A stretch of 64,000 bases of DNA. Origin: Gliomastix tumulicola. Its lineage: Eukaryota > Ascomycota > Sordariomycetes > Hypocreales > Bionectriaceae. Each line of letters opens with the position of its first letter. The stretch's first letter is position 1. The translations under genes were made by a program, and so were the position numbers. The notes beneath the pieces were generated by a model that saw nothing but the letters and a program-made list of their open reading frames with translations, made no database searches and had not been told where the DNA came from. Positions 50,952-62,409 of this stretch are shown here, in pieces. Location of the stretch: assembly GCA_001599755.1 (NCBI GenBank), contig BCHX01000002.1, forward strand, positions 3,268,330-3,332,329, read 5' to 3'.

Positions 50952-51973
50952 TATATGGTGGGCCAGTACGAGGAAGCCATGCAAGGAAATACCATCCCTG
51001 GTAGCATTCATCGGGCTTCATGGGTATTAACAAGGTCTTAGGAACATGCTTAATCAACGCCGCGCCGCGCAGCCGGAGCTACGACGCCAAGGTCTACAAG
51101 CCGGAACTCGCACGCACGACGTTCCTCAAGGCACGCGTTTTGGAGAGACTCAGCAAGATTGTCAAGGCGAATACGACGTATAATATCTCTGCGAGGCTGC
51201 GGACTGAGGTCGTCCCCGAGGACAAGAGGCCTGTTCGTTGTCGTATTTTGGAACCGTTAAGACAGCACGTGAGTGGACGACGAGGCAAGGAGGGAGGGTG
51301 GGCGTAAGGCGACCGAGCTAGCCACGCATGGCTGATGGCTGTCACACATTCAGACCCCGAAGACCCGAGATGTGTAAAAGTTAGTACACAATGGTTCTCT
51401 TGGCACCCGGATAAATATCGTCGGGCGTGGTTGCCTTGCGACCTCTCCCCCTTTTGTCTGTGCGACGTGACATTGAGGCAGTGGATGGGGAGGGGGGTGC
51501 CTCACTGGTAGTACCTATTAGTTAATACAGCCATATCGCTACCGAGGAATGCCTTGACTGTTCACACTGCTCCAGGGCTGCTCCAGGGCTACTACTACTG
51601 CCCGCACTAAAAGCGGGTTGTTGGGCGCCTATGGCGACGCATTACCACCCAATCGGGTCCTTTGTTCAGGCAGCTTGTTCAGGCAGCAGTGCGCGTGGGG
51701 AGGCCTGGCTCAGCCTAAACAGAAGATCAGCACAGTCCGGTTCCTGCTTGTTTTGTTTTTAATATGTGCCGTGCCCAAGCCCTTCTACTGTGTCCGAATA
51801 TTCCGCAGTACAAGTCACTCGGGGTCTAGCAGCAGCAGTAGTACTCGGTGAGTACGATGCAGCTGGTCGACTGTACAGTCAGGAGACTCGACCTTTGATA
51901 AACCTCTGGCTCCAAGCATTCGCATTTACTACTCCTTTTCGTCCCGTCTTCCAGCAGCAATCGGCAGAGAAAG
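50952..51973. other. Upstream region of the CHAT gene, no supported gene
   Basis: Holds a 95-codon ATG frame (51020-51307) rich in Lys/Arg that I do not recognise. The region nearest 51974 is the leader. Confidence 0.45.
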
Positions 51974-54900
51974 ATGGCAAGCCCGTCCATTCCGGGCAAG
52001 TTTGGCAAGCCGTTCTTCTGCCTTCAACACCATGAGCTCTCTCTAGGTTCCCTAGGGCAGATGTTCATCAACCAAGTGAACGGATTCTGCTCACGCATCC
52101 CGCCCGGATCGATGGAGAGGCTCAAAACCCTGCTTATCGGTCAGCTTGAACCCAGCAGCGGCCTCGACGCAGCCAAAGCACTCTTGCCTATCGCAGCGGT
52201 CTGCATAGCCAAGCGTGGGCTTGGAGGGACGATCGAGGACCTCCAAGCGGCCGCCGTGCTTCTCCTCGAGGTAGCGCACGCGACGCCGGCCGGCCATGCA
52301 GACAGGGCCATGATGCTCGACCTCGCCGCGACGGCTCACGGCAATCTATGCACGGCTACAGGCACACCCGATGACCTCGCCACGGCAGTGCAGTATTTCT
52401 CGATGGCGCTCGAGCTCGAGCGGAATCGGGAGTACCAGGCCGCAGGACATCATTTCATCGCCACTCTGAGTTGGGGCGTCGTCCAGATGTCCGGCGACGC
52501 ACCAGCTCTTGACACGTGCATCGAACACGCGGGCATGGCGCTGCAGCGAACCGGCAAGGGCGATCCTGAGTGGGCGAAACGCTCAAAGAGTCTCCTCCGC
52601 GCCCAGGTGCTCCGGTATCATCAATCGCGACAGATTGAGCACCTAAACCCCCTCATCGAGAACACCGAGCAGATGCTCGACCTCCTGCCCGAGAGCATTG
52701 ATACCAGTTACGAAGAACTCGGCCGACTGGCGGCCACATACCGTTCTGCCGGCCTCCTGCAGAAGGACCCTGCAATCCTGGACAAGGCAATCGCTAAATT
52801 TGATGAGATTCTGGGCGGCTTGGCCGCGGATCATAAGTCCAGGGCAGAGATAATCTCCCAGCAGGGGAGAACACACGAGGCAAAGTTCGAGGTGACTGGT
52901 GAGACAGGGTACCTCGAGGTTGCCTCCCGGCTGGCGCAGGAAGCCTTCAGCTTGACTTTGATGTCTAGCCCGGCTTGGGAATCGTACCTCTTCCGCGCGG
53001 TGCAGCTCTGGACCGACCTTTATCTCAGAACAAACAGCATTGAGAGCATCGAAACGGCTGATCGTCTCTGGGAGGTGGCTCTAAGGTTCCTGGATAAAGG
53101 ATCTCAACTACACTCCCTGGGGCTCGAGCTACGTGCAGGCATGTCCTTTATCCAGGCCTTCAATCGCCGAGACCTTGCCACTGTAGCTACGGCGATAGAC
53201 CGAAGTAGAGACGCCCTACGAGGTGCGTCTCTAGAGAAGGGCTCGAGGGATATGCTAGAAGAACAGCTCACTCTGTTGGATTTAACCGAGAAAGTCCTCC
53301 AAGAGCCGCATTCCCAGCCACAGGATGCCGATTCCCTCGCTCTGACTGAAATGAACGTCGACTCCAATGTTCAGCTTCAATCGGTTCTCGAGAGATCCGG
53401 CGTAGAGTCGTTGATTGGGAGGGAATCGGATGACGTTGAGACAGTTAAACGGCAGATTCGAGCGTTTAAAGAAACGCTGCAGGGGTCCCTTCAAGACGAC
53501 ACGCTACAGTTCTATACTGCGGCGGCTCTCAGCACATGTTACCTCAAACTTGGTAAACTGACGCAGAGGACAGCGAGCAATGAAAGCAATCCACGGTCTC
53601 TCAGCTGGCAGGGCGGAGAATCTTGCGCTGCTCCGACAGATTCAGACGAGGGGAGGAGCGACACTTCGACTATGATAAACGAACAAGCTCTGGAATCTTG
53701 GTCCCGATACAATCGGAAATGGCTTGACGTTAGAATCTCTCGCGAAGCGAAGGGAGCTCAAACTAATGCCGAGCTCGACAGCCTACTGGATACTGCCATT
53801 GAATCACTGGAGAAGGCTCTCGAGTCTGCGTCTAGGCTAGTTCCACATTGCGCCGAGCACCTTGCCACTTGTTATCGCCATCGCTGGGCTCGGACACGAG
53901 ACGAGACAAGTCTGGATCTAGCTATAAAGGGACTCAACAGAGAGCTCAGAAGGGCTTCTGCCGATGCGAAGCCAACGCTACTACATCACATGGGTTGTGT
54001 GTTCGTGGACAAGTATAAGGCAAGAGGTGCATTGACTGATCTCGAGACTGGCATACGGCATCTAGAGCAAGCCGTTGAGGCCCTTTCGCAGAAGCAACAC
54101 TCGGACCCGGCGCTGTATCTTGGCTCTCTGGGAGAGGCGTATTTTGCGCTTGCCCGTCGGACTTCCAAACAGACGGATTTGTCTCGAGGTCTGGCTTGGC
54201 TTGAGGTGGCTACGGCAGCAAGCGCTAAAGCTACTGACGATGCAAAATGGGACCTCCTGCCGGCGCTGTCAACCGGCTACGCGGTGAAGTTCAAGATCAC
54301 TAGAGCTCGGTCGGATGGTGGCCGTGCTATAAACTTCCGTCTCGAGGCCTTGCGGATGGCGTACAATGTCCACGAGGGCGAACTCGTCATCATGTATGCG
54401 ATCGAGTTGAGCCAGGTGCTGAGAGACTGGTTTGAAGTGACGAGAGATGACAAGGACAGGAAGCGGGGCTTTGATATCCTCGAGGCCGCGCTTGAGGCGA
54501 CGGTTGACGACTGCGAGCACAGGGGATTGGGTCTGGAGATCCTTGGGAAAGCTTACAGTGATCAGCATCGACAGACGGGTGACGAGGAGGACCTGCAGAA
54601 GGCGCTGGGGTACCTACAAAAGGCACTCCCATTCGATAAAGACTGGCCAGTGCAGAATATCATCATGGGGAAGGAACTCTTCGAGATATACGCGTCTCAG
54701 CGCGACTGGACCCAGGCCTTTCACGTTGCTTCTGCCATATTCGCGCGGGTCCATGGCACCATCGGCCGGTCACTGGAGAGCCAGGACAAACAGGCGCTCT
54801 TACGCCAATATGCCGGTCTAGCGTCAGATGCAGCTGCCGTTGCTATCCTTGCGGGAGAAAGCAGCACCTTTAATGCGCTTCGCTTCCTAGAGACTGGCAG

Positions 54901-56296
54901 AGGCATCATCACTGGTTCGCTGCTCGGGTTGCGCTCTGAGCTAGATGACCTGGAGAGAGACCATCCCAAGTTAGCTAAGGAGTACCTGAAGTCTCGCAAT
55001 CAAGCCGACTACGTCAAGCGAGCGCCTTCGAATGCAGCTGCGGAGTGGCTACCCATCCACCAGCCTACCTATCGTTACGAGGTGACCAAATCACTCGACA
55101 GCGTCATCGAGACCATCAGAAGTCTGCCTGGGTACGCTTCATTTCTCAAAGAGGTGCCCGCGCACAAGATGAGGGCTGTTGCCGCGGCTGCTGGACCTAT
55201 CATCGCCATCAACGTCAGCAGGTACGGCTGCCACGCAATCATTGTCAGAAGCGACGACATCACGCATCATCCCCTTGCCGTGAGCATAGAGGAAGTCGAA
55301 TGGCACGGACGGAAGACCAGTGTTCATGCATTGAGGAGCGACGAGCTTGAGTGGCTCTGGGATAGGATCGTACACCCCGTCATGGACATCCTGGGCTATA
55401 CGAGTCCTCCGCCAGCTGGTGGCCAGTGGCCTCGCATCTGGTGGGTTCCGACCGGGCCCCTCGTCAGACTGCCGCTGCATGCGGCGGGCTACCACTACGC
55501 TGGGAAGGGGAGGACGGCGCTTGATAGGGTGATTTCGTCGTACAGTCTCTCTGTCGGCGTGCTCGTTCAGAACCAGGCCAGCCTCGGGAAGCAGGAGGCG
55601 GCGTCATCCTATCGGAAGCCCGACTGCATCGTCCTCGTCGGTATGGACGAGCTGCCCCATGCCTCGCAGGAAACGAACAAGGTGGCCGAGATCATCTGTC
55701 AAGACATGCTGGTCAGGAGACCAGCCGCGCGGGCAGATGAGCTGCTCCGGGCGCTGCGGACCGCCGACATCTTCCACTTTGCCGGCCACGGGTCAAGCAA
55801 CATGCAGGATCCTCTGAAGAGTGCCCTCGTCCTCCAAGGCCAGGACCGACTGACGGTGTCGAACCTGTTTGAGATGAACCTGCACGACCGGCGGCCCTTC
55901 CTCGCCTTCCTGTCAGCGTGCAGTACCGGCAAGATCAGGCAGGACGATACGCTTGACGAGGGTCTGCACCTTATCTCGGCGTGCCAGGTCGCGGGGTTCT
56001 ATCATGTTATCGGTACGCTGTGGGAAGTGGAGGACAAATCATGCGTGAAGGTGGCTCAGATGGTGTACGAGTGGATGCGCCAGGAGGGTCTGGAGCATGC
56101 GTCTGTGAGTGAGAGCCTACATTACGCAACCCGACGGCTTCGTGATGACTGGATACGAGACGAGCAAGAGAAGACGGCGGTGCGCAAGGCGAGAGGAGAG
56201 GAAGCTCAGATGCAAGGCGGGGACCTGAGGACCGTTGAGCTGGTTGAAGATGATCGGCCCCTTTACTGGGTTCCTTACGTTCACTATGGTCTTTAG
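51974..56296 (+). CDS. TPR-CHAT protein, candidate caspase-like protease
   Basis: Uninterrupted 1440-aa protein. The first 1050 or so residues are helical tetratricopeptide-like repeats (for example around DDLATAVQYFSMALELERN and RALEDLETGIRHLEQAVEAL-type units). The C-terminal 350 residues form a CHAT domain, a caspase/separase-related peptidase fold. Key residues are ADIFHFAGHGSS (His1272 in AGHG) and AFLSACSTGK (Cys1316), followed by EGLHLISACQVAGFYHVIGT and LWEVEDKSC, all as in active CHAT proteins. No intron is needed. In bacteria CHAT/TPR proteins (Craspase) act in defence, and in fungi TPR-CHAT proteins are abundant but little studied. It probably senses a partner through the repeats and cleaves a target. 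It lies among HET remnants and between two direct repeats. Confidence 0.93.
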   Translation: MASPSIPGKFGKPFFCLQHHELSLGSLGQMFINQVNGFCSRIPPGSMERLKTLLIGQLEPSSGLDAAKALLPIAAVCIAKRGLGGTIEDLQAAAVLLLEVAHATPAGHADRAMMLDLAATAHGNLCTATGTPDDLATAVQYFSMALELERNREYQAAGHHFIATLSWGVVQMSGDAPALDTCIEHAGMALQRTGKGDPEWAKRSKSLLRAQVLRYHQSRQIEHLNPLIENTEQMLDLLPESIDTSYEELGRLAATYRSAGLLQKDPAILDKAIAKFDEILGGLAADHKSRAEIISQQGRTHEAKFEVTGETGYLEVASRLAQEAFSLTLMSSPAWESYLFRAVQLWTDLYLRTNSIESIETADRLWEVALRFLDKGSQLHSLGLELRAGMSFIQAFNRRDLATVATAIDRSRDALRGASLEKGSRDMLEEQLTLLDLTEKVLQEPHSQPQDADSLALTEMNVDSNVQLQSVLERSGVESLIGRESDDVETVKRQIRAFKETLQGSLQDDTLQFYTAAALSTCYLKLGKLTQRTASNESNPRSLSWQGGESCAAPTDSDEGRSDTSTMINEQALESWSRYNRKWLDVRISREAKGAQTNAELDSLLDTAIESLEKALESASRLVPHCAEHLATCYRHRWARTRDETSLDLAIKGLNRELRRASADAKPTLLHHMGCVFVDKYKARGALTDLETGIRHLEQAVEALSQKQHSDPALYLGSLGEAYFALARRTSKQTDLSRGLAWLEVATAASAKATDDAKWDLLPALSTGYAVKFKITRARSDGGRAINFRLEALRMAYNVHEGELVIMYAIELSQVLRDWFEVTRDDKDRKRGFDILEAALEATVDDCEHRGLGLEILGKAYSDQHRQTGDEEDLQKALGYLQKALPFDKDWPVQNIIMGKELFEIYASQRDWTQAFHVASAIFARVHGTIGRSLESQDKQALLRQYAGLASDAAAVAILAGESSTFNALRFLETGRGIITGSLLGLRSELDDLERDHPKLAKEYLKSRNQADYVKRAPSNAAAEWLPIHQPTYRYEVTKSLDSVIETIRSLPGYASFLKEVPAHKMRAVAAAAGPIIAINVSRYGCHAIIVRSDDITHHPLAVSIEEVEWHGRKTSVHALRSDELEWLWDRIVHPVMDILGYTSPPPAGGQWPRIWWVPTGPLVRLPLHAAGYHYAGKGRTALDRVISSYSLSVGVLVQNQASLGKQEAASSYRKPDCIVLVGMDELPHASQETNKVAEIICQDMLVRRPAARADELLRALRTADIFHFAGHGSSNMQDPLKSALVLQGQDRLTVSNLFEMNLHDRRPFLAFLSACSTGKIRQDDTLDEGLHLISACQVAGFYHVIGTLWEVEDKSCVKVAQMVYEWMRQEGLEHASVSESLHYATRRLRDDWIRDEQEKTAVRKARGEEAQMQGGDLRTVELVEDDRPLYWVPYVHYGL

Positions 56297-56561
56297 ACAT
56301 TGGCATAGGCTCCGATCTCATGAGTCGTGGTCACCAGGTTTCACAACGGCGTTTACTACCCGCCGTCCAGGGGACGCTCAGGAAAGAGGATGGCCTGCAA
56401 CCAAGGCATGTGAGGTGGAAAGCTTTCCTCCTGTCTAAATATACTTCAGATTGCAATCAGGTAGCTCTATATTTCTGGTTCTATATAACTGGTACGTCTC
56501 ATGTCTCCCCCAAGGCATCCATACCGAAACCACCTTTCTTCCTTACTGACTTCATTGTCAA
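56297..56561. other. 3' region of the CHAT gene
   Basis: Short spacer; no feature seen. Confidence 0.5.
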
Positions 56562-57051
56562 GTGAAGACTCGATTTGACGTTGCTGTAATTGGGCCTCAA
56601 GCAGGGCACTGTCAGCGGCATATAGCCAAGCACGGGCCTGGCTATGGCGTGCTACCGGATGAGGATCCTACTATTCGGAGCCATATTAATTTCCGAAGGA
56701 GTTATGAGGACAAGCATGATACACTCTATCTAGATAGTGAGCATCTGAGATGGCTGTTAGTTACATCAGAAGCTGCTGCCCCTCTGGATCTGCACCAGGA
56801 CTGAGTGGACCTGCGAGCAATGCTTCCCAAAGGACTTGCTGGACATCGAGCTGCACGCGTTACTGCTCGAACACGACGACGGCCTTCAACAGTACCGGCG
56901 AGTTGCATTCGTCAACATACGGTTCTCAGTTCAGAGAGAAAATAAGTTCAGCCGGGATCTGGATGGACTCAGGGCGGCTATCGATGAGTCCCTGCTCCCG
57001 TTGTGGGAGTCACAGCGTAATGAGGATGGCGAGGGGACAAAGCTATGTTGA
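56562..57051 (+). pseudogene. Two-frame coding remnant, unrecognised
   Basis: An ATG frame to 56804 ends with EHLRWLLVTSEAAAPLDLH. In another frame from about 56775 a more conserved-looking piece follows: LPLWICTRTEWTCEQCF, then KDLLDIELHALLLEHDDGLQ and LDGLRAAIDESLLPLW. The change of frame suggests a broken gene. The family is unknown to me. Confidence 0.3.
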
Positions 57052-57216
57052 GCATCGCATGTGCACGCACAACCCAGGCCATCAGGATTTGGTTCACCTA
57101 AGCTAATACTTTACTCTTTCTGCTACGAAGATTCATCGACTTCAGGGGCTTTTACCAGTACGAATGGCCCCTATTCACGTCTACCATTTGTCTGACTGAA
57201 TGACATACTCTAGTTC

Positions 57217-57340
57217 CTTAAACAGACCTCTCCGAAACATCAGCATAACCGCCAACATTGTAAATAAGGATGACCGCCTTACGCCGGTAGTACTAACCTA
57301 TGATACAGGAGTCTTCTGAAACACGAGGGTCACAGATAGG
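57217..57340. repeat. Direct repeat, right copy (124 bp)
   Basis: Partner of 50828-50951, same orientation and equal length. Together they bracket the CHAT gene and the 56.6-57.1 kb remnant. Confidence 0.85.
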
Positions 57341-58308
57341 TAGGTAGTGTGGTCCGAGAGGGTCTCGCGGGAGGTCACGTGGACCTTGGAGCGGCTCGAG
57401 AGCCCCGCAGAGACCTTCGGATCAAGGCATCTTCCTTCATAGCAAAAATAATTACCAAATGCTCGACTTTTGCATTAGTCTGGTCGTATGTCCTGTGTGC
57501 CTAGTACTAAATGATTCATAAAGCTCTGTTTTACCTTGGCAGTAGAATGAATACAGTATACCTCCTTGCTCATTCTGCCTCTCCAGAGCCGACGACTCTT
57601 AAGGGGGAACCACTTCGAGGTGGGATATTCTAAAGGCGGCAAGAGAGAGAGGAAAGTTTGCTCCGGGCCAGATGACGACCAAGGTAGTGGGGATACAGGA
57701 CACCAAGTTGCCAGCTACTGATGTCACAATAGCACGTCAATATGAGTGATCGTACGCTGAAAACCCGGCACATGGGGGCGGCGGTGGCCGAGGGTTGCAG
57801 GTGATGAGAGGGTCCCCTTGATTAGCGATGCAATGAGTAATGCTTTACTCGTCCACTTTAACGTTGCTCGAGCAAGTCCCTCCCCTCTTTGCTCTGGCGG
57901 TTGTATCCTTCGCGGGAGACACGCCGCACGATGAGTCAGCCGTGGGCATGAGGGGCATGTTGGGCTGCCATCCCTCCACACACACACACACACATCTCGA
58001 GCACCACCGATAATAGAGCCGTTCCACACACAGCACGAGACACAAGGGGCCATTCCCGGCCACCGGGCTATCCGGAGATTGATAATCGATCCAAAGAGGG
58101 AAATCCCCGAGACCATTGGAAAATTGTGGCGCCTGACTTCATGCGTCACCCAACCAGTATTAGCTCACCACCCCGAAACATCCGCATGTGAAAGAAACCC
58201 CCCTCCCCGCTGGCAAAAGAGCCGTCCAAGCTCGCCGACCGCAAGGGCCATTGTGGCTCGATGACTGCATGAGTAATGCCTTTGCAGACAAGCGGCAGTG
58301 CGTTGTGA
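57341..58308. other. Intergenic, no supported gene
   Basis: Nearly 1 kb. A (CA)n run lies at about 57977-57992; no gene. Confidence 0.55.
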
Positions 58309-58315
58309 TATATAA
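58309..58315 (+). promoter_or_regulatory. TATA box of the epimerase-type SDR gene
   Basis: TATATAA 161 bp upstream of the ATG at 58476. Confidence 0.45.
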
Positions 58316-58475
58316 GAATCACAGGACGGGCACTCGGGCTTTCATAACAAGGGGAAGAAAAGGAAGATTTTTGAAACCCCTTGCGCTGTGGCTACAAAAC
58401 AACGCCTAATTGATACATGTACCGATAATACAATTGAAGAAACAGGCACCGATCCCCAAGCAAAATTGTTCTAAC

Positions 58476-60100
58476 ATGTCATCGGGAAAGATACTCGTCA
58501 CCGGCGGCACAGGCTTCATGTTCGTCCTCCTTTTCTTCTCTCCAACCCCCTTTATTGTGATTTTCTTTCTCCGCAGAGGTAGAGACGTTCCTACTGACAA
58601 TAGGTGTGCGAGAGCAACAGCGGCGGGAGTGTCATAGCACAGCTCCTCAAGGCCTCCGTCGTGCCCGCTGGCAACATCGTCGCCGTCGTGCGCAAGCAGG
58701 AACATGCCGACAAGATCGCTAAGAACCTCGGCGTGGACACCGTCGTAGCAGCCATCGGTGACGGTCCGGCCATGGAGAAGGTTGTCCTAGAGAAGGACGG
58801 TAAGGCCCCCCCCCCCCCCCCCCCCCNNNNNNNNNNNNNNNNNNNNNNNNNNNNNNNNNNNNNCCCCCCCCCCCCCCCGGGTAAATCCTTGGAGGCTAAC
58901 GACAGGGCCGCAAACACAAAACAGTCGATGTGGTGATTCACACCGCCAGCAGTGGAGACTTCTCCCTCGCGAGCCCCCTGTTGGAGGCTCTCGGCAAGCA
59001 AAAGGCAAAGACGGGTCGACCAGTCTACTTTGTCCACACGTCCGGCACGTCGTGTCTCGCAGATGTGACGGGCTGGAAGACTGGCGTCGTCAGCGACGCG
59101 GATCCCATCTACCAGCAAGAGAAGACACTTGAGCCATACTGGTTCCGTGACGTATGTTGGACCTGCAAGCCTTTCTCTCTGCCCTTCCTTTCTGTCGTTT
59201 CTTGTTTGTGTGTTGAGAGAACAGTCTCACACTACAGTAGAAAGAGAGGGGAGGTATTGGAAACGAAAAGGAAAGCTAAAACTCGAGGCACTTACACAGG
59301 TAAACATTGCCGTCTATGAGAAGGCTGCGGAGCTGGGCATCCAAGTACACATCGTGATTGTGCCTTACATCTGTGAGTCTCCCTACTTACATGCACAACT
59401 CAGTCTCATACATCATCCGTCGACACCAAACTATGAAGACCCGGAAGTTAACGAGACCTCCTTTTCCTTGCCCTAAACAAAAGACGGAGAGGGCTTTGGA
59501 GAAGTCGGCAGGCTGACCGTCTTCACACCCATCCTCCTCAGAAGCTATCTCAAGACGAGGGCCGTCCGTGGCTTCCCCGACGGCGTAGGGAACCCGGCCG
59601 CCCACATCAGCGACGTAGCAAACTTCTTCGGCCTCCTCGCAGGGGCTATCATCTCGCCCAACCCGCCCACGCCCGGATACTGGTTCCCTTCGGCACACAA
59701 CTCCAGTATCCCCAAGATGGAGAAGGCCTACGCCAAGGCCCTGCATGCCAGGGGCCTCGTCGACGACCCGGAGCCCTCGACGTGGTCCAGCGTCCAGGAG
59801 GCTACCGCGGACCTGGGCGTCCCCGAGATGTACATCCCGCTGATTTTTCACTCAACGTGAGTCTGTGTGCTTGGTTTTTTGTCCCTCCTTCTCTGCCGAG
59901 CAGGATGGTGTGAGCTGTGAGCTGTGAGCTGACCAGAAGCAATCGTTTTTCCCCATCAAAACAGCGTGAAGCTGAACCCTGTCAGAGCGGAGCGCGAGCT
60001 TGGCTGGAAGCCTACGTGGGATGAGGAGAGGTTCATGGGGAGCATGGACGAGGAGATTGACTCATTTCTGCGAAATGGAGGCAATAACGCTGCATCTTGA
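58476..60100 (+). CDS. NAD(P)-dependent epimerase/dehydratase-like extended SDR
   Basis: Six exons (58476-58519, 58621-58799, 58925-59151, 59300-59372, 59484-59856, 59965-60100) give 343 aa. Exon 1 and 2 join to make KILVTGGTGFIGGSVIAQLL, the Rossmann nucleotide loop, only if the acceptor at 58620 is used. Then come NIVAVVRK, VDVVIHTASSGDF, VYFVHTSGTSC, VPYIYGEGFGE (across intron 4) and PAAHISDVANFFGLL. The C-terminus has VRAERELGWKPTWDEE, typical of nucleoside-diphosphate-sugar epimerase-like fungal SDRs. It is cytosolic with no signal. The catalytic YxxxK could not be placed. Intron 2 contains the run of Ns between poly-C tracts, so it does not affect the protein. The substrate is unknown. 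Confidence 0.88.
58827..58863. other. Assembly gap (37 Ns) within intron 2
   Basis: N run flanked by poly-C on both sides, a homopolymer gap. True length is unknown. Confidence 0.98.
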
Positions 60101-60558
60101 GAGGATGCTCGAAGTCAGTGACTAGCTTAGACGTTTTGAATGCCACACCTTCTTCAGTCGTTCGTAATCTCTGGCTCCCCCTTATTATGTCTCTCTGTTC
60201 TCTAGCTGATTCTTTTCTATGGGAAATTCGACACCCTTGCCGTGATGGAGAATGTCAAGCGCGTAGCTGTACATCTGCCTCTCGATTCCTAACAACAGGG
60301 ACGTGGTCGAGGTGCACAAGGATGGCAAAGAGGTTTAGAGTGATCTAGACGTCAATCACCAAGTCTCTGACCACGCATGTGATGAGATGTGAGGTATGAT
60401 ATATATATATATGCAGGTTGATAGGGAATCAATTCACTATGATCCTGAAAGCCACTGGTAGTTGATCTTACGATTCGGGGGTGGACGCTGTCTTTACTGC
60501 CCCACCATCAACAGCATACGCATACACAAGGCTATGTGTGAGCTTTTCTTTCTTCCAA
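60101..60558. other. Convergent spacer
   Basis: 458 bp between the stops of the SDR and amidohydrolase genes, with a short (TA)n run near 60399-60412; no gene. Confidence 0.6.
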
Positions 60559-61412
60559 TCATACGAACACCTTGCCATATCCAGTTCCGTCCCCCCTCTG
60601 CACGTCGACCTGCATCGCACTCACAAGGGGCGCACCAACCTCGAAGAAGACCTCGCCCTCCCTGGGCTGACGGGACTGCCTATCCTCAATGAAGACCTCC
60701 TGCACCCGCCTCGCGCTCTCCAGAAACTTCTTCTTCACGTCCGCGTAGCCGGCTGCCGTGAGTTTCCCGTCCTTCTTGATGAACTCGCCTCCCACGAGCA
60801 CGTGCTCAACATCAGCGACGCTCGCGTGCAGCATAACGGCTGCGACGGGATCCCTCCAGCCTAGGAGGGCAGGGGAGTCACCATCCCACACTACCAGGTC
60901 CGCCTTCGCCCCTACGGCGATGACACCCAGATCCGGTCTCCGCAGCGCCAGTCCTCCGTTGCGCGTAGCCAGCAGGAAGGCCTGGTTGACGGACATGGGG
61001 CTCGTGCTCGGCGTCTCCCAGTTGCGCAGCACATCCGCGAAGAGCGTGGCGCGGACCGACTGCAGCCAGATGCGCGCCTGGGTGAGCAGGTCGCCCGAGT
61101 AGGCGGCGTGGGTGTCAACCCCGAGCGAGGCCTGGCTGAGGATGAGGTGGCTGATGGGGTGCGTGTGGCCGTAGTGCATCTCCGACTCGATGGTGAGGGA
61201 GACGTACTGGTCGGTGAGGCGGAGGAGCTCGGCGCCGCGGAAGGTGAGGAAGGTGGCGTGGCTGAAGATGACGGGGATGCTGGTGTTGAGGAGGCCTGCA
61301 GTGTGGAGGTCCTCGGGCGTGTTTGTCACTGTTTTTTTTATCAGGCGTTGCGAGCCTCGTTGTCAGTACATGCGGACGAAGTGGGATGCTACCAAGCTGA
61401 AAGCCGTAGCAG

Positions 61413-61448
<36 letters not shown>

Positions 61449-62325
61449 AGATCACGTACCTCCAAAGGGTCCTTCGAGATCGTGCGTTGAGACAACAGAC
61501 ACATTGTACTCGCTGTGTATCTCATGTGGTTAGACAACTCCCTTTCCCCATGACGTGATCGGTCGAAACGCAGTCATTGCCGCAAACCAAATAAAAATAA
61601 AAGTATGAAACGAAATGAACGTACAGTGCCAGGTCAACAACCTTCTGTATCTCATACTTGTTAGGGCTCAGCCCGCCAAAGTAGTCGCACCCAATACCCA
61701 GGCTCGTCCTCGTCCCTGCAAACGAGGCCTTGTCGGCCACGGCTCTGAAGTGCGCGTACTGCTCGGTGGTCGTGTAGTTGGTCACATTGTGGAACGTGTA
61801 GGCCCAGAAGACGCGGGCGCCGCTCTCGATCGAGGCACTCAGCCCGGCCTCGCCCGTCTCGTTGGACCAGGTGTGGTGGGCGTGGTCTACGATCGTCGTC
61901 ACGCCGGTGTTGAGCGACTCGTACAGGCCGGCGAGCTGGCTGATGTAGACGTCGTCGGCCGTCAGGAGACCAGCCGCAGCAAACTCGGAGAAGCGCTGGA
62001 GGTAGTCCCATAGGGGGGAGTTGGCTATGAGGGTCTTGAGGGACGTCTGCCAGCCGTGGCGGTGGGTGTCGACGAAGCCCGGCGTGATGATCTTGCCGGT
62101 TACGTCGATAACCTCTCGCTCGCCGTCATCGCTTCCCGGCTCTTGGCCAGACTCAAAGATCCCCGAGATGGTGTCGTCCTTGATGAGGAGGGACCCGTCA
62201 CGGATGACCTGGAGGGAGTTGCTCTCCTCGTTAAAAGCGACGATGGTGCCACCCCGGAGTAGCGTCGAGGCAGCACCGCAGAGACGAGCGGCAGCAGGGA
62301 GGAGAAGAGGGTGAAAGAACTTCAT
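60559..62325 (-). CDS. Amidohydrolase (cytosine deaminase/chlorohydrolase-like) with a signal peptide
   Basis: Three exons (62325-61625, 61512-61460, 61328-60559) give 507 aa. The N-terminus MKFFHPLLLPAAARLCGAAS looks like a secretion signal. The metal-dependent amidohydrolase core follows: GKIITPGFVDTHRHGWQTSL (HxH ligands), TTIVDHAHHTW, then PVIFSHATFLT and ADLVVWDGDSPALLGWRDPV near the end. Such enzymes (SsnA, TrzA, cytosine deaminase relatives) remove amino groups or halides from ring compounds. Exon 2 is 53 nt and encodes STHDLEGPFG. I chose the ATG at 62325; an in-frame ATG at 62442 lies upstream of a TATATA box and is probably not used. Intron 2 carries a (GA)n repeat. The signal peptide suggests secretion or vacuolar location. 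Confidence 0.88.
61415..61442. repeat. (GA)n microsatellite in intron 2 of the amidohydrolase gene
   Basis: About 28 nt of GA repeat within the intron 61329-61459. Confidence 0.9.
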
Positions 62326-62409
62326 CTTAGGCCGGGTCGGTCTAGTCACAAAGAGTAGAATTACACTGGAACGAATATGAGGGCCCAAGAGTGCCGACAG
62401 CGCACGAGC

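Noticed and set aside
51020..51307. 95-codon Lys/Arg-rich ATG frame
   Set aside because: No homology recognised and it lies in a repeat-flanked, gene-poor zone; not enough support for a gene call.
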